Assembly: GCF_013044135.1 (NCBI RefSeq)
Contig: NZ_JABEPP010000005.1
Coordinates: 1 to 64,000, forward strand
Direction: 5' to 3'
From: Enterovirga aerilata
Lineage (GTDB): Bacteria > Pseudomonadota > Alphaproteobacteria > Rhizobiales > Beijerinckiaceae
Length of the DNA stretch: 64,000 bases
Below, one piece after another: positions 1 to 7,952 of this stretch. The notes below the pieces were generated by a model. It had not been told where the DNA came from. It searched no databases and worked only from the letters and a program-made list of their open reading frames with translations. Within the stretch, counting starts at the first letter, position 1. Each line of letters begins with the position of its first letter. Made by a program: the position numbers and the translations under genes.

Positions 1-165
1 TTCGCGCTCTTCCTGACGCTGCCCTATTCCAAGTTCGTGCACGGCATCTACCGCTACCTCGCGCTCGTCCGCTACGCCCGCGAGCGCTTCCACCATTTCG
101 GCGAGCCGGAAGCGAAGCTCGTCCCCGCCCCGGCCACAACCGGACAGGGCGGGCAGAGAAAGTAG
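1..165 (+). CDS. TcuB-like 4Fe-4S membrane protein, C-terminal end only
   Basis: Only the last 54 codons are in the window; the gene starts upstream. The peptide contains a hydrophobic stretch followed by LPYSKFVHGIYRYLALVRYA, which is what the C-terminal membrane segment of tricarballylate-utilisation protein TcuB/CitB looks like. In that family the protein passes electrons from the FAD dehydrogenase TcuA to the membrane. The tail is rich in Pro, Ala and Gly and ends at TAG 163-165. A tricarballylate/citrate role fits the neighbouring Bug-type receptor, because tcu and tct genes often sit together. The call rests on a short tail, so a related respiratory membrane subunit is possible. Confidence 0.6.
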   Translation, partial: FALFLTLPYSKFVHGIYRYLALVRYARERFHHFGEPEAKLVPAPATTGQGGQRK

Positions 166-168
166 CCG

Positions 169-1146
169 CTACTCCGCGAGCTTGATCCCGGCCTCCCTCA
201 GGACCTTCGACCACTTCGCCAGATCCTGCGCCAGGTCCAACGCGTATTCCTCCGGGCTGCTCGGCAGCGGCTCGGCCCCCTCGAAGGCGAGCCGCTTCTG
301 GACCTCGGGCGTGGAGATCGCGTCGCGCAGGGCCTTGTTGAGCTTCTCGACGATCGGCTTCGGCGTGCCCGCGGGCGCCAGGAGCCCGTAATGGAGCACC
401 GCCTCGTAGCCGGGCAGCCCCGTCTCGGCGACGGTCGGGACCTCCGGCATGAGAGGCGATCGCTTGAGGCTCGTCACCGCGAGGGCCTTGAGGGTGCCGC
501 TCTGCACATGTCCGTGCACCGCCGGAATGGGCGTGAACGACATCGGGATGTGGCCGCCGACGAGATCGTTCAGGACCGGCCCCGAGCCGCGATACGGCAC
601 ATGGGTGAGCTTGATCCCGGCCATGGAGGTGAAGAGCTCGCCCGCGATATGCGTCGCCGTGCCCACTCCGGCCGACCCGTAATCGATGCTGCCCGGCTTC
701 TCCTTCGCGCGCTGGATCAGCTCCGCGACCGAACCCACCTGGAAGCTCGGATGGACGGCCAGGACCGCGGGGGCCGAGCCGATCAGCCCGATCGGGGCGA
801 AGTCCTTCAGCGGGTCGAAGCCCGCATTCGGGTACAGCGTCGGCCCGATCGCGATCGTGCCCGAATAGCCGAGGAAGAGCGTGTACCCGTCGGGCGCCGC
901 GCGGGTGAAGGCCTTCGCGGCGATCGTACCCCCGGCGCCGGGGCGGTTGTCCACGATCACGTTCTGGCCGAGCAGCTCGCCCATCTTCTCGGCGACGATG
1001 CGCGCCATGACGCTCGTCGAGCCGCCGGGCGGGAACGGCACGATCAGCGTCAGCGGCCGGGTCGGGTAGTCCTGCGCGGATGCGGGGCCGAGGAGGGCCG
1101 CCGGAAGAAGGCCGAGCAGCAGCGCGGCAAGGTGTCCGAAGGTCAT
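169..1146 (-). CDS. Bug-family tripartite tricarboxylate transporter substrate-binding protein
   Basis: Periplasmic receptor of 325 residues, the usual Bug/TctC length. The ATG at 1146 follows a strong GGGAGGAA ribosome site; longer in-frame extensions run into the promoter region and are rejected. A hydrophobic signal peptide ends at ASAQ, followed by the family opening YPTRPLTLIVPFPPGG and the substrate-loop motif NRPGAGG. THVPYRGSGP and the EVPTVAETGLPGYE segment near two thirds of the chain are also typical. Such receptors bind carboxylates and deliver them to TctAB-type permeases, but no permease gene is visible here. It is divergent from the ABC-type receptor at 1388 and lies 3 bp from the TcuB-like stop, convergently placed. 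Confidence 0.93.
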   Translation of the reverse strand: MTFGHLAALLLGLLPAALLGPASAQDYPTRPLTLIVPFPPGGSTSVMARIVAEKMGELLGQNVIVDNRPGAGGTIAAKAFTRAAPDGYTLFLGYSGTIAIGPTLYPNAGFDPLKDFAPIGLIGSAPAVLAVHPSFQVGSVAELIQRAKEKPGSIDYGSAGVGTATHIAGELFTSMAGIKLTHVPYRGSGPVLNDLVGGHIPMSFTPIPAVHGHVQSGTLKALAVTSLKRSPLMPEVPTVAETGLPGYEAVLHYGLLAPAGTPKPIVEKLNKALRDAISTPEVQKRLAFEGAEPLPSSPEEYALDLAQDLAKWSKVLREAGIKLAE

Positions 1147-1245
1147 GGCGTGGTTCCTCCCAGCAGCGTCGCGACGTTTCCCTTGCCCGATCTGCGCAGG
1201 AACAGAGGCGCGCCGCAAGAGAGCGGCTCGCCCGTTCGGCAAGCT

Positions 1246-1290
1246 ATAGCGCTCGCTTATACCGAGCAGCGAAAAACGGTATTTTGCCCC
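1246..1290 (+). promoter_or_regulatory. Conserved 45-bp upstream element, copy 1
   Basis: This stretch aligns without gaps to a second copy at 10254-10298 on the other strand. It opens with an imperfect palindrome (ATAGCGCTCGCTTAT, 1246-1260), then a CCGA-x-CAGCG block, then the AT-rich core AAAACGGTATTTTG (about 1273-1286). The other copy has the same arrangement with a perfect ATAAG-N5-CTTAT palindrome. It lies between divergent receptor genes, ending 97 bp before the GTG at 1388 and 100 bp from the ATG at 1146. It is probably an operator plus promoter; which regulator binds is unknown. Confidence 0.6.
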
Positions 1291-1387
1291 GTCCCGGCGG
1301 CCCCCTAAGCTGGCGGGCAATCGGCCGGAGGCGCGCTCGGTGCGCGACGGCCCAAGCTGGCCGCTCGGCCCGACACGGGAGGATACA

Positions 1388-2599
1388 GTGAAGCGCAGAA
1401 CCCTGCTTGCCGCGGCCGTCGCTATGCCGGCGCTCTGGACGAGCCGCGGAGCCGCGGCGCAGGCCGTCTCCGACGGGGTCGTGAAGATCGGGGTGCTCGA
1501 CGACATGTCGAGCGTCTTCGCCGATCAGCAGGGCATGGGCGACTACGTCGCCGCCCGGATGGCTGCGGAGGATTTCGGCCCCGTGCTCGGCGCCCCCGTC
1601 GAGGTGATCCAGGCGGACCTGCAGAACAAGACCGATATTGGCCTCTCCATCGCCCGGCGCTGGATCGATATCGAGAAGGTCGACATGATCCTCGGCCTCG
1701 GCAATTCCGCCGTGGCGCTCGCCGTGCAGGACCTCTGCCGCGAGAAGGGGCGAATCGACATGCCAGTCGGGGCCGGCACGACCGACCTCACCGGCAAGGG
1801 CTGCTCGCCCTACGGCGTGCACTGGACCTACGATACCTATTCGGGCGCGAAGGGGCCGGTGCAGACGCTGGTCGGCCAGGGCCTGAAGAAGTGGTTCTTC
1901 ATCACGACCGACTACGCTTTCGGGCACTCGCTCGAGGCGAATGCGAGCGCGATCCTCAAGGCGAGCGGCGGCGAGATCGCCGGGGCAGTCCGGACGCCGC
2001 TCGGCGAGCCGGACTACTCGTCCCACCTCCTGCGTGCCTCGACCTCCGGCGCGCAGGTGCTCGGCATCTGCGCGGGCGGGAACGACCTCGTGAACATCGT
2101 CAAGCAGATGGGCGAGTTCGGGCTGCTCAAAGGCGGGATGCAGGCGGCGGCGCTGAACTGCTCCATGATGAACATCAAGAGCATCGGACTGGAGAATGCG
2201 CAGGGGCTGATCTACACCGAGGCCTATTACTGGGATCAGACGGATGAGACGCGCGCCTTCGCCGAGCGGTTCCGGAAGATCCACGGCCGCCCCCCTTCCG
2301 CCTATCAGGCGAGCTGCTGGGGCGCGGTGACCCACTATCTCAAGGCCGTGCAGGCCGCCGGTACGGACGCCGCCGCGCCCGTGATCGCGAAGATGCGCGA
2401 GATGCCCATCAACGACTTCATGACCAAGGGCGGCTACATCCGGAAGGACGGCCGAACCATCCGGGACATGTATCTCATGCGGGTCAAGACCCCGTCCGCG
2501 AGCAAGGGCGAGTGGGACCTCCTGGAAGTCGCGCAGCACATCAAGGGCGAAGACGCGTTCCGGCCGCTCGGGGAAGGCGGCTGCCCGCTGGCCGGGTAG
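1388..2599 (+). CDS. ABC-type branched-chain/aromatic acid substrate-binding protein
   Basis: Periplasmic binding protein of 403 residues, type I fold (Peripla_BP_6). The GTG at 1388 is chosen because a GGGAGGA site lies 7 bases upstream and the product then begins VKRRTLLAAAVAMPALW, a twin-arginine-like signal ending around AAAQA. The mature domain starts VKIGVLDDMSS, as in LivJ-like proteins. A Cys followed by HWTYDTY near residue 140 and a C-terminal GGCPL motif are shared with the three other such receptors in this window. No ABC permease or ATPase is adjacent, so the partner transporter must be elsewhere or the protein acts as a sensor component. A GC-rich hairpin follows the gene. Confidence 0.92.
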   Translation: MKRRTLLAAAVAMPALWTSRGAAAQAVSDGVVKIGVLDDMSSVFADQQGMGDYVAARMAAEDFGPVLGAPVEVIQADLQNKTDIGLSIARRWIDIEKVDMILGLGNSAVALAVQDLCREKGRIDMPVGAGTTDLTGKGCSPYGVHWTYDTYSGAKGPVQTLVGQGLKKWFFITTDYAFGHSLEANASAILKASGGEIAGAVRTPLGEPDYSSHLLRASTSGAQVLGICAGGNDLVNIVKQMGEFGLLKGGMQAAALNCSMMNIKSIGLENAQGLIYTEAYYWDQTDETRAFAERFRKIHGRPPSAYQASCWGAVTHYLKAVQAAGTDAAAPVIAKMREMPINDFMTKGGYIRKDGRTIRDMYLMRVKTPSASKGEWDLLEVAQHIKGEDAFRPLGEGGCPLAG

Positions 2600-2609
2600 T
2601 CGGGCCGGC

Positions 2610-2634
2610 TCCCCGCCGGAAAGCACGGCGGGGA
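2610..2634. terminator. GC-rich hairpin between convergent genes
   Basis: TCCCCGCCG (2610-2618) pairs perfectly with CGGCGGGGA (2626-2634) around a 7-base loop, in the 51-bp gap between the convergent genes ending at 2599 and 2651. There is no clean T-run on either side, so this may stabilise the transcript ends rather than act as a classic intrinsic terminator. Confidence 0.5.
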
Positions 2635-2650
2635 ACCTCGTTGGCGCCGG

Positions 2651-3631
2651 TCAGGGCTGGCGCAGACCGGTCTCCGCGACCGTCTCGGCCCAGATCGGAA
2701 CCTCACGCACCACCCGCTCCCGCAGGGCCTCGGGCCCGGACGCGGTAATCACGACCCCGGTCTTCTCGATCGCGTCCCGCACGCTGGGCTTCTCAAGAGC
2801 CGCCAGGACCGCCTTCGACAGGCGCTCGACGATCTTCGTATCCGTCCCGGCAGGCGCGAACATGGCGATGAAGGTCTCGGACACGATATCGTATCCGAGT
2901 TCCTTCAAGGTCGGCACGTTCGGCAGGTCGGGTAGCCGAGCAGGGCCAGCGTGGAAGAGCGGCCGGATCAGGCCGGCATCGACCTGCCCTTTGACGGAGC
3001 TGTAGCTGCTCGTGCTCATGTCCGTCGTGTTCGCGAGCAGCGCCTGGATGTTGGGTCCCGCTCCCGAATAGGGAACATGGACCATTCTGATGCCGGCCGC
3101 CTTCTGGAGCCGCTCGACCATGAGGTGCGGCGAGGCCCCACGGGCGCCGCTGCCATAGGTGAACTTGCCGGGCTTCTCCTTCGATTCGCGAACGACCTGC
3201 GCCAGGTCCTTCAGCGGCGAGGCGGCCGGCACGACGATCAGGTCAGGGGTCGTCCCGAGCTCCGTGACGGGCGCGAGGTCCTTGATCGGATCGAACGGAG
3301 CCGGGTTGTACAGCGCGGGATTTGTCACGACGGCGTTCGAGGTGACCAGCAGCGTGTAGCCGTCGGGTTCGGACCGGGCGACCGCCGCGATTCCGACGTT
3401 TCCGCCGGCGCCGCCCCGGTTCTCGACGATGACGCTCTGGCCAAGCGCCGTCGTGAGCTCCTGGGCGACCGCCCGCGCGAGCGCATCGACGCCTCCGCCC
3501 GCCCCGAACGGCACGATGATCCTGACCAGCCTCTCCGGGTATTCGCCCGCTCGTCCTGTGCCGGCCCCGGCCAGAACGGCGGCGGCGGCGAGCAGGGCGA
3601 CGGTGGTCTTGCGCAGTCCAAACGGTATCAT
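2651..3631 (-). CDS. Bug-family tripartite tricarboxylate transporter substrate-binding protein
   Basis: Periplasmic receptor of 326 residues and last gene of the seven-gene operon read from 10188. The ATG at 3631 follows GGAGGAAGA. The signal peptide (TTVALLAAAAVLAGAGTGRA) is followed by YPERLVRIIVPFGAGGGVDA and the loop motif ENRGGAGGNVGIA, both Bug hallmarks; MVHVPYSGAGP lies near the middle. It starts 28 bp after the acyl-CoA ligase stop. Together with the Bug gene at 7952-8920 it makes two receptors in one catabolic operon, which suggests uptake of the compound that the ligase and CoA transferase activate. No TctA/TctB membrane partner is present. Confidence 0.92.
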   Translation of the reverse strand: MIPFGLRKTTVALLAAAAVLAGAGTGRAGEYPERLVRIIVPFGAGGGVDALARAVAQELTTALGQSVIVENRGGAGGNVGIAAVARSEPDGYTLLVTSNAVVTNPALYNPAPFDPIKDLAPVTELGTTPDLIVVPAASPLKDLAQVVRESKEKPGKFTYGSGARGASPHLMVERLQKAAGIRMVHVPYSGAGPNIQALLANTTDMSTSSYSSVKGQVDAGLIRPLFHAGPARLPDLPNVPTLKELGYDIVSETFIAMFAPAGTDTKIVERLSKAVLAALEKPSVRDAIEKTGVVITASGPEALRERVVREVPIWAETVAETGLRQP

Positions 3632-3659
3632 TCTTCCTCCCGGGGATGAGGTCTCCGGC

Positions 3660-5192
3660 TCAGGTCGCCTGAAGCCGGGCCTCGAGTTCGTGCCTCTTGA
3701 TCTTGCCTGTCGCGCTTCGCGGAATGTCCTCGGCCGCCACGAAGACGACGTCCTTGGGGACCTTGAAGGATGCGACCCGGCCGCGGCACAGCGAGATGAC
3801 GTCCGCCGCCTGGAGCCCGGCCCGTCTCGCGACCACGAAGGCGACCGGAACCTCGCCCCAGCGCGCGTCCGGCCGGCGCACGACCACCGCCTCGGCGACG
3901 TCGGGAGACGAGGCGAGGAGCCGCTCGATCTCCGCCGGGTAGATGTTCTCCCCGCCCGACTTGATGAGGTACTTGCGGCGATCGACGAAATCGAGCGTTC
4001 CGTCGGGGTTGCGGCGGAGCACGTCGCCCATGCGATACCAGCCGCCCGCGAAGATCTCGGAATCGAGCTCCGGCATCCGCCAATAGCCGCTGAACATCGT
4101 CGGCGAGCGCACGAGCGCTTCCCCGGGTTCGCCATCCTCGACGTCCGCCCCTTCGGGATCGACGAGACGCAGTGCGCAAAACGAGCTTTGTGTCTTGGCG
4201 AAGCTCTCCGGAGCGACGCCGATCGGGATCCTGCCGCGGCTTGCCGGGGCGGGTCCCGTCTCGGTCGAGCCGAAGCTGTTGCGGTAGGGCGCGCCGACGC
4301 GCTCCGTGATCTCGGCCAGGAGCGCCGGCGGGACGAGATCGGCCATGCTGCCGACGAGCGACACGCCCTTCGGACGGGACGGTGTGCCCCGGTAGGCGTC
4401 GAGAAGCGGCTGCACGGTCGCGGGCATCAAGGACAGGAGCCCGACCGGCTCGCGCTCGAGCCGGTCGATGAGCCGGCCCGCATCGAACCCGTCCATCACG
4501 ACCACCTTGCCGCCCGTCATCAGGGTCGCGAGCACGTTGTCCGCGCCGGCCATGTGGAAGAAGGGCGCCCAGCCCAGGAAGGTCGAGCCGGGAAACACGG
4601 TCGCGTCCACAATGGAGATCAGGCAGCGGGCCACCATCGCGCGATGGCTGATGGCGGCGCCCTTCGCAAAGCCGGTCGTGCCGCTCGTGTAGAGAATGAC
4701 CAGGATGTCCTCGCTCTCGGCCGATTCCGGCGGAACGCGGTCGGTGGCCGACCGAAGCGCCGCCTCGTACGGCTCGCCGAAGACCACGGTCCGCCCGATC
4801 TCGTGCCGGGCCTGCCGAAACGCCTGCTCGAACCGCTCGGAGACGAACGCGACGCTCGCGGCCGAGAGGCGCAGAGCGTGCCCGAGCTCCTCGCTCGAGC
4901 CCCGGGTGTTCGGGCAGGCGAGCACCGCGCCGATCCAGGCACAGCCGAGCAGGAGCTCGACATATTCCCGGCGGTTCTCGGACAGGATCGCGACGGCGTC
5001 CCCGCGGCGGACACCGTACGTCTCGAGGAGGGAGGCGGCCCGCATCGCCCGCGCGTGCAGCTGCCCGTAGCCCACCGTCCCCCGCTCGTCGTCGAGCGCG
5101 ATCCGTTCGGGTCCGCGCCGGACCTCTTCGGCGAAGAGGCGGCCGACCGTGCCGCCGGCGGCAAGCATGGGTTCTGGCGCGGTTCCGGGCAT
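3660..5192 (-). CDS. AMP-forming acyl-CoA synthetase (class I adenylate-forming)
   Basis: Cytoplasmic ligase of 510 residues that joins a carboxylic acid to CoA through an acyl-AMP intermediate. Family motifs are in order: the P-loop ILYTSGTTGFAKGA (about residues 170-185), the A4-A5 region NSFGSTETGP, the hinge GWYRMGDVLRR followed by DRRKYLIKSGGENIYP, and the catalytic lysine in PRSATGKIKRHEL near the end. The ATG at 5192 shares its A with the TGA of the upstream thiolase, so translation is probably coupled. Substrate is not readable from the sequence; the operon context suggests an aromatic or alicyclic acid or a side-chain product of one. Confidence 0.93.
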   Translation of the reverse strand: MPGTAPEPMLAAGGTVGRLFAEEVRRGPERIALDDERGTVGYGQLHARAMRAASLLETYGVRRGDAVAILSENRREYVELLLGCAWIGAVLACPNTRGSSEELGHALRLSAASVAFVSERFEQAFRQARHEIGRTVVFGEPYEAALRSATDRVPPESAESEDILVILYTSGTTGFAKGAAISHRAMVARCLISIVDATVFPGSTFLGWAPFFHMAGADNVLATLMTGGKVVVMDGFDAGRLIDRLEREPVGLLSLMPATVQPLLDAYRGTPSRPKGVSLVGSMADLVPPALLAEITERVGAPYRNSFGSTETGPAPASRGRIPIGVAPESFAKTQSSFCALRLVDPEGADVEDGEPGEALVRSPTMFSGYWRMPELDSEIFAGGWYRMGDVLRRNPDGTLDFVDRRKYLIKSGGENIYPAEIERLLASSPDVAEAVVVRRPDARWGEVPVAFVVARRAGLQAADVISLCRGRVASFKVPKDVVFVAAEDIPRSATGKIKRHELEARLQAT

Positions 5193-6370
5193 CAGGCCCG
5201 CTCCAGAACCATGGCGTTGCTGGAGCCCCAGTTGCGCCCGTAGGGAAGGACGCCGATGCCGGTGACGAGCGCGCGTCTCGGGTCTCGGACCTGTCGAGCT
5301 CGGGCGTCGCCGAAGAGCTGCTTGAGCGCTTCGACGAGGTTCACGCCGCCGCCGGCGAGCCCTGGCTGCCCCGCGGAGACTTGGCCGCCCCCCGTATTGA
5401 TCGGCAGATCCCCGGAGAAGCGCAGGTCGCGCTCCTTCACGAAGCTCTGGGCCTGGCCCGGGCCGCAGAAGCCGCACTGCTCCAGTTGCAGCAGTACCGC
5501 GATCAGGAAGTCGTCGTAGGGTTGAAGGACGTCGATGTCGTCCGGCCGGAGTTCGGCGTCGCGCAGGGCTTCGGGCCCGACGACCGAGAACCCCGAGACG
5601 GTGATGTCGTCCACCGCGTCCTTGGGATCGAAATTGACGATCTCGCGGTAGGAGATCGGATGCACGACGCGGTCGAAGCCGAGAGCGCGCGCACGCGCGG
5701 TCGTCGTCACCAGGACGGCATAGCCGCCGTCGCAGCGCATCACGCAGTCCAGCAGCCGCAAAGGGTGCGAGACCATGCGGGAAGACAGGTAGTCCGCCTC
5801 GGTCAGCGGCTTGCGCAGGATGTCGCAGGCCACCTCGTTCAGGAGCGCCCCCTCGCGCTGTGCCACGGCGAGCTTCGCGAGCGCCTCGTCGGGCATTCCG
5901 TAGCGGGCTGCGTAGGCGGAACTGAGAAGGCCGAAGGCGACCAGCGGCCCGATATAGCCGACCGGCTGGCAGAACTCCGTGCGATGGCCGGTCTGATCGG
6001 TCGCGTCATGGGACGAGACGGCGTCCGCGCCTAGGCACAGCACCGTCGTGCAGAGCCCCGCCTCGATCGCCATGGCGGCGCGGGCGATGTTGCCGAGGTT
6101 CGAGGATCCCCCGATGTCGGTCGACTGGCACCAGCGGGGGCAAAGGCCGAGATGCTCGGCCAGGAGATTGCTCCAGAAGGGATTGCCCGCCTCCGACATG
6201 GCGAGGGTCGTCGCGAAGCCGTCGATCTCGTCGCGCTCGATCCCGGCCGTGTCGAGCAGGGACGCGACGACCTCGCCGGCTATGCCCGCCGCCGTCCGGC
6301 CGCTGTTGCGGACGAGCTTCGTGTCCGCGTAGCCGACGATCGCGACCGGCCGGTTCCGGAGAAACCTCAT
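5192..6370 (-). CDS. SCP2/lipid-transfer-type thiolase family protein
   Basis: Thiolase-fold protein of 392 residues beginning VAIVGYADTKLVRNSG. It pairs with the adjacent OB-fold protein and a second thiolase of equal length. Where ordinary thiolases carry the nucleophilic cysteine, this one reads STDIGGSSNLGNIAR, and the usual C-terminal GHPxGATG is replaced by SAGQPGLAGGGVNL, so classical Claisen chemistry is unlikely. Known relatives with DUF35 partners (the Ltp2 type) perform retro-aldol cleavage of side-chain CoA esters; that role here is inference. The start overlaps the OB-fold stop by 4 bp (ATGA). It is similar along its length to the thiolase at 6774, indicating an old duplication. 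Confidence 0.88.
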   Translation of the reverse strand: MRFLRNRPVAIVGYADTKLVRNSGRTAAGIAGEVVASLLDTAGIERDEIDGFATTLAMSEAGNPFWSNLLAEHLGLCPRWCQSTDIGGSSNLGNIARAAMAIEAGLCTTVLCLGADAVSSHDATDQTGHRTEFCQPVGYIGPLVAFGLLSSAYAARYGMPDEALAKLAVAQREGALLNEVACDILRKPLTEADYLSSRMVSHPLRLLDCVMRCDGGYAVLVTTTARARALGFDRVVHPISYREIVNFDPKDAVDDITVSGFSVVGPEALRDAELRPDDIDVLQPYDDFLIAVLLQLEQCGFCGPGQAQSFVKERDLRFSGDLPINTGGGQVSAGQPGLAGGGVNLVEALKQLFGDARARQVRDPRRALVTGIGVLPYGRNWGSSNAMVLERA

Positions 6371-6777
6371 GGGTTCGCCCCGGCCGGCGCAAACAGGTAC
6401 TCGCGCCCCTCGCCCCGCTCCTCGCCCCAGACGAGGCGCATCTCCTGGCCGACGCGGAGATCCTCGTACGCCGCTCCCGTGACGCGCGCGAAGACCCGCG
6501 GCCCCTCCCGCAGGCGCACGATCGACAGGATGTAGGGCGTCTCCGGCCCGAAGCCGGGACCCGGGGTATGACAGAGCGAGACGGCGACGAGCGTGCCGGC
6601 CCCGCTCGCCTCCCGCCACTCGAGATCTGTGCGTGGCGTGAACAGGCTGATCGGCCGCGGGTAGAACTGATAGCGGTCGGCAGCCGGGTCGTATTGCAGG
6701 AGGAAGCGCCGCTCCAGCGTCGCGTCCCAGAACGGCCGTGTCAGTTCGGTCGCCGTGAAAGGTGGCTTGTCGGTCAT
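6367..6777 (-). CDS. DUF35 OB-fold protein, thiolase partner
   Basis: Protein of 136 residues with the DUF35 layout: an N-terminal helix (FTATELTRPFWDATLERRFLLQ), a reduced zinc-ribbon region (YDPAADRYQFYPRPISLF) without the usual cysteine pairs, and an OB-fold beta-barrel with EASGAGTLVAVSLCHTP and RVFARVTGAAYEDLRVGQEM. Proteins of this family bind SCP2-type thiolases and complete their CoA-ester site. It overlaps both flanking thiolase genes by 4 bp (ATGA on each side), which supports production as a complex. The absence of zinc-ligand cysteines is seen directly in the translation. Confidence 0.88.
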   Translation of the reverse strand: MTDKPPFTATELTRPFWDATLERRFLLQYDPAADRYQFYPRPISLFTPRTDLEWREASGAGTLVAVSLCHTPGPGFGPETPYILSIVRLREGPRVFARVTGAAYEDLRVGQEMRLVWGEERGEGREYLFAPAGANP

Positions 6778-7952
6778 CCGCGCTCCAGGACAAGGACGTT
6801 GCTGCAACCCCAGTTGCGGGCGTATTGGATGATCCCGATCCCGGTCACGACCGCGTTCCGCGGCTCGGGTATCTGGCGCGGACCGGCCTCGCCGCGCAGC
6901 TGCCGGACGGCTTCGATCAGGTTCACGCCGCCATTCGCGAGACCCGGCTGACCGGCCGAGATCTGACCGCCGCTCGTGTTGATCGGCAGGGCGCCGCCCG
7001 GCCCGATATCCCGCTCCAGGATATAGCGCTCCGCCTCGCCGGGCTTGCAGAACCCGATCTGCTCGAGCTGCAAGATCACGGCGATGAAGAAGTCGTCGTA
7101 GGGATGGAAGCTCTGGACGTCGCCCGGGCTCAGCCCGGCGTCGCGGAGCGCCGCCGGGCCGACATCCGAGAACCCGGTCACGGTGATGTCCCCGACGTCC
7201 CCCCGGGGATCGAAGTTCACGCGCTCGCGATAGGCGATCGGGTGGACGATGGTCTCGCAGCCGATCTCCCGCGCCGTCTTCGTGCTCGTGACCAGGAACG
7301 CGTTGGCCCCGTCGCAGCGCATGACGCAGTCCAGCAGGCGGAGCGGGTGCGAGATCATGCGGGATGCCAGGTAGTCCTCCTCGGTCAGCGGCTTGCGCAG
7401 GACCTCGCAGGCCTGGTCGTTGAGGAGGGCGCCCCGCCTCTGCGCGACGGCGAGCTTGGCCATCCCGCGCTCCGGCAGCCCGTACTTTTCCGCGTAGGCC
7501 GAGGAGAGGAGCCCGAACGCGATCGGCAGGACGCTGAAACCGAGCGGGTCCATGAACTCGGTGCGATAGCCGGACTGCCTGGCCAGGAAACGTCCCGTCG
7601 GCGCGTCCGCCGCCAGGCAGAGAACGGTCTCGCACAGGCCCGCATGGATGGCTGCCGCCGCCCGGACGATGTTGGCGATGATGGAGCCGCCGCCGAGATC
7701 CGAAACCTGGGTCCAGACCGGCGAGAGCCCGAGCGCGTCCGCGAGCATGTTGGTCCAGAACGGGTTGCTCGCCTCCGCATTGGCGGGCGTGGCCGCGAGC
7801 CCGTCGATCCGGTCGCGCTCGATTCCCGTCTGCGCGAGCAAGCTTTCCAAAACGTCGCCGGCAAGCTCGAGGGCCGTTCGATCTCCCCCCTTGACGAGCT
7901 TGGTATCGGCGCAGCCTGCGATCGCGATGCCGCGTTCTGCAAGGAATCCCAT
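6774..7952 (-). CDS. SCP2/lipid-transfer-type thiolase family protein
   Basis: Thiolase-fold protein of 392 residues, the same length as its downstream neighbour. It opens IAIAGCADTKLVKGGDRTAL, has TQVSDLGGGSIIANIVR where a thiolase nucleophile Cys would be expected, and ends with NTSGGQISAGQPGLANGGVN, again lacking the GHP motif. The ATG at 7952 shares its A with the Bug gene's stop (TGATG). Two near-equal thiolases around one small OB-fold gene suggest a heteromeric complex; whether one copy is structural only cannot be told from sequence. Function is inferred to be CoA-ester C-C bond formation or cleavage. Confidence 0.88.
   Translation of the reverse strand: MGFLAERGIAIAGCADTKLVKGGDRTALELAGDVLESLLAQTGIERDRIDGLAATPANAEASNPFWTNMLADALGLSPVWTQVSDLGGGSIIANIVRAAAAIHAGLCETVLCLAADAPTGRFLARQSGYRTEFMDPLGFSVLPIAFGLLSSAYAEKYGLPERGMAKLAVAQRRGALLNDQACEVLRKPLTEEDYLASRMISHPLRLLDCVMRCDGANAFLVTSTKTAREIGCETIVHPIAYRERVNFDPRGDVGDITVTGFSDVGPAALRDAGLSPGDVQSFHPYDDFFIAVILQLEQIGFCKPGEAERYILERDIGPGGALPINTSGGQISAGQPGLANGGVNLIEAVRQLRGEAGPRQIPEPRNAVVTGIGIIQYARNWGCSNVLVLERG

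Noticed and set aside
3429-5243. A 604-codon open frame on the plus strand opposite the acyl-CoA synthetase
   Set aside because: The translation is Arg/Asp/Gly-rich with no family motif, while the minus strand encodes a complete ligase; it is a GC-rich antisense shadow.
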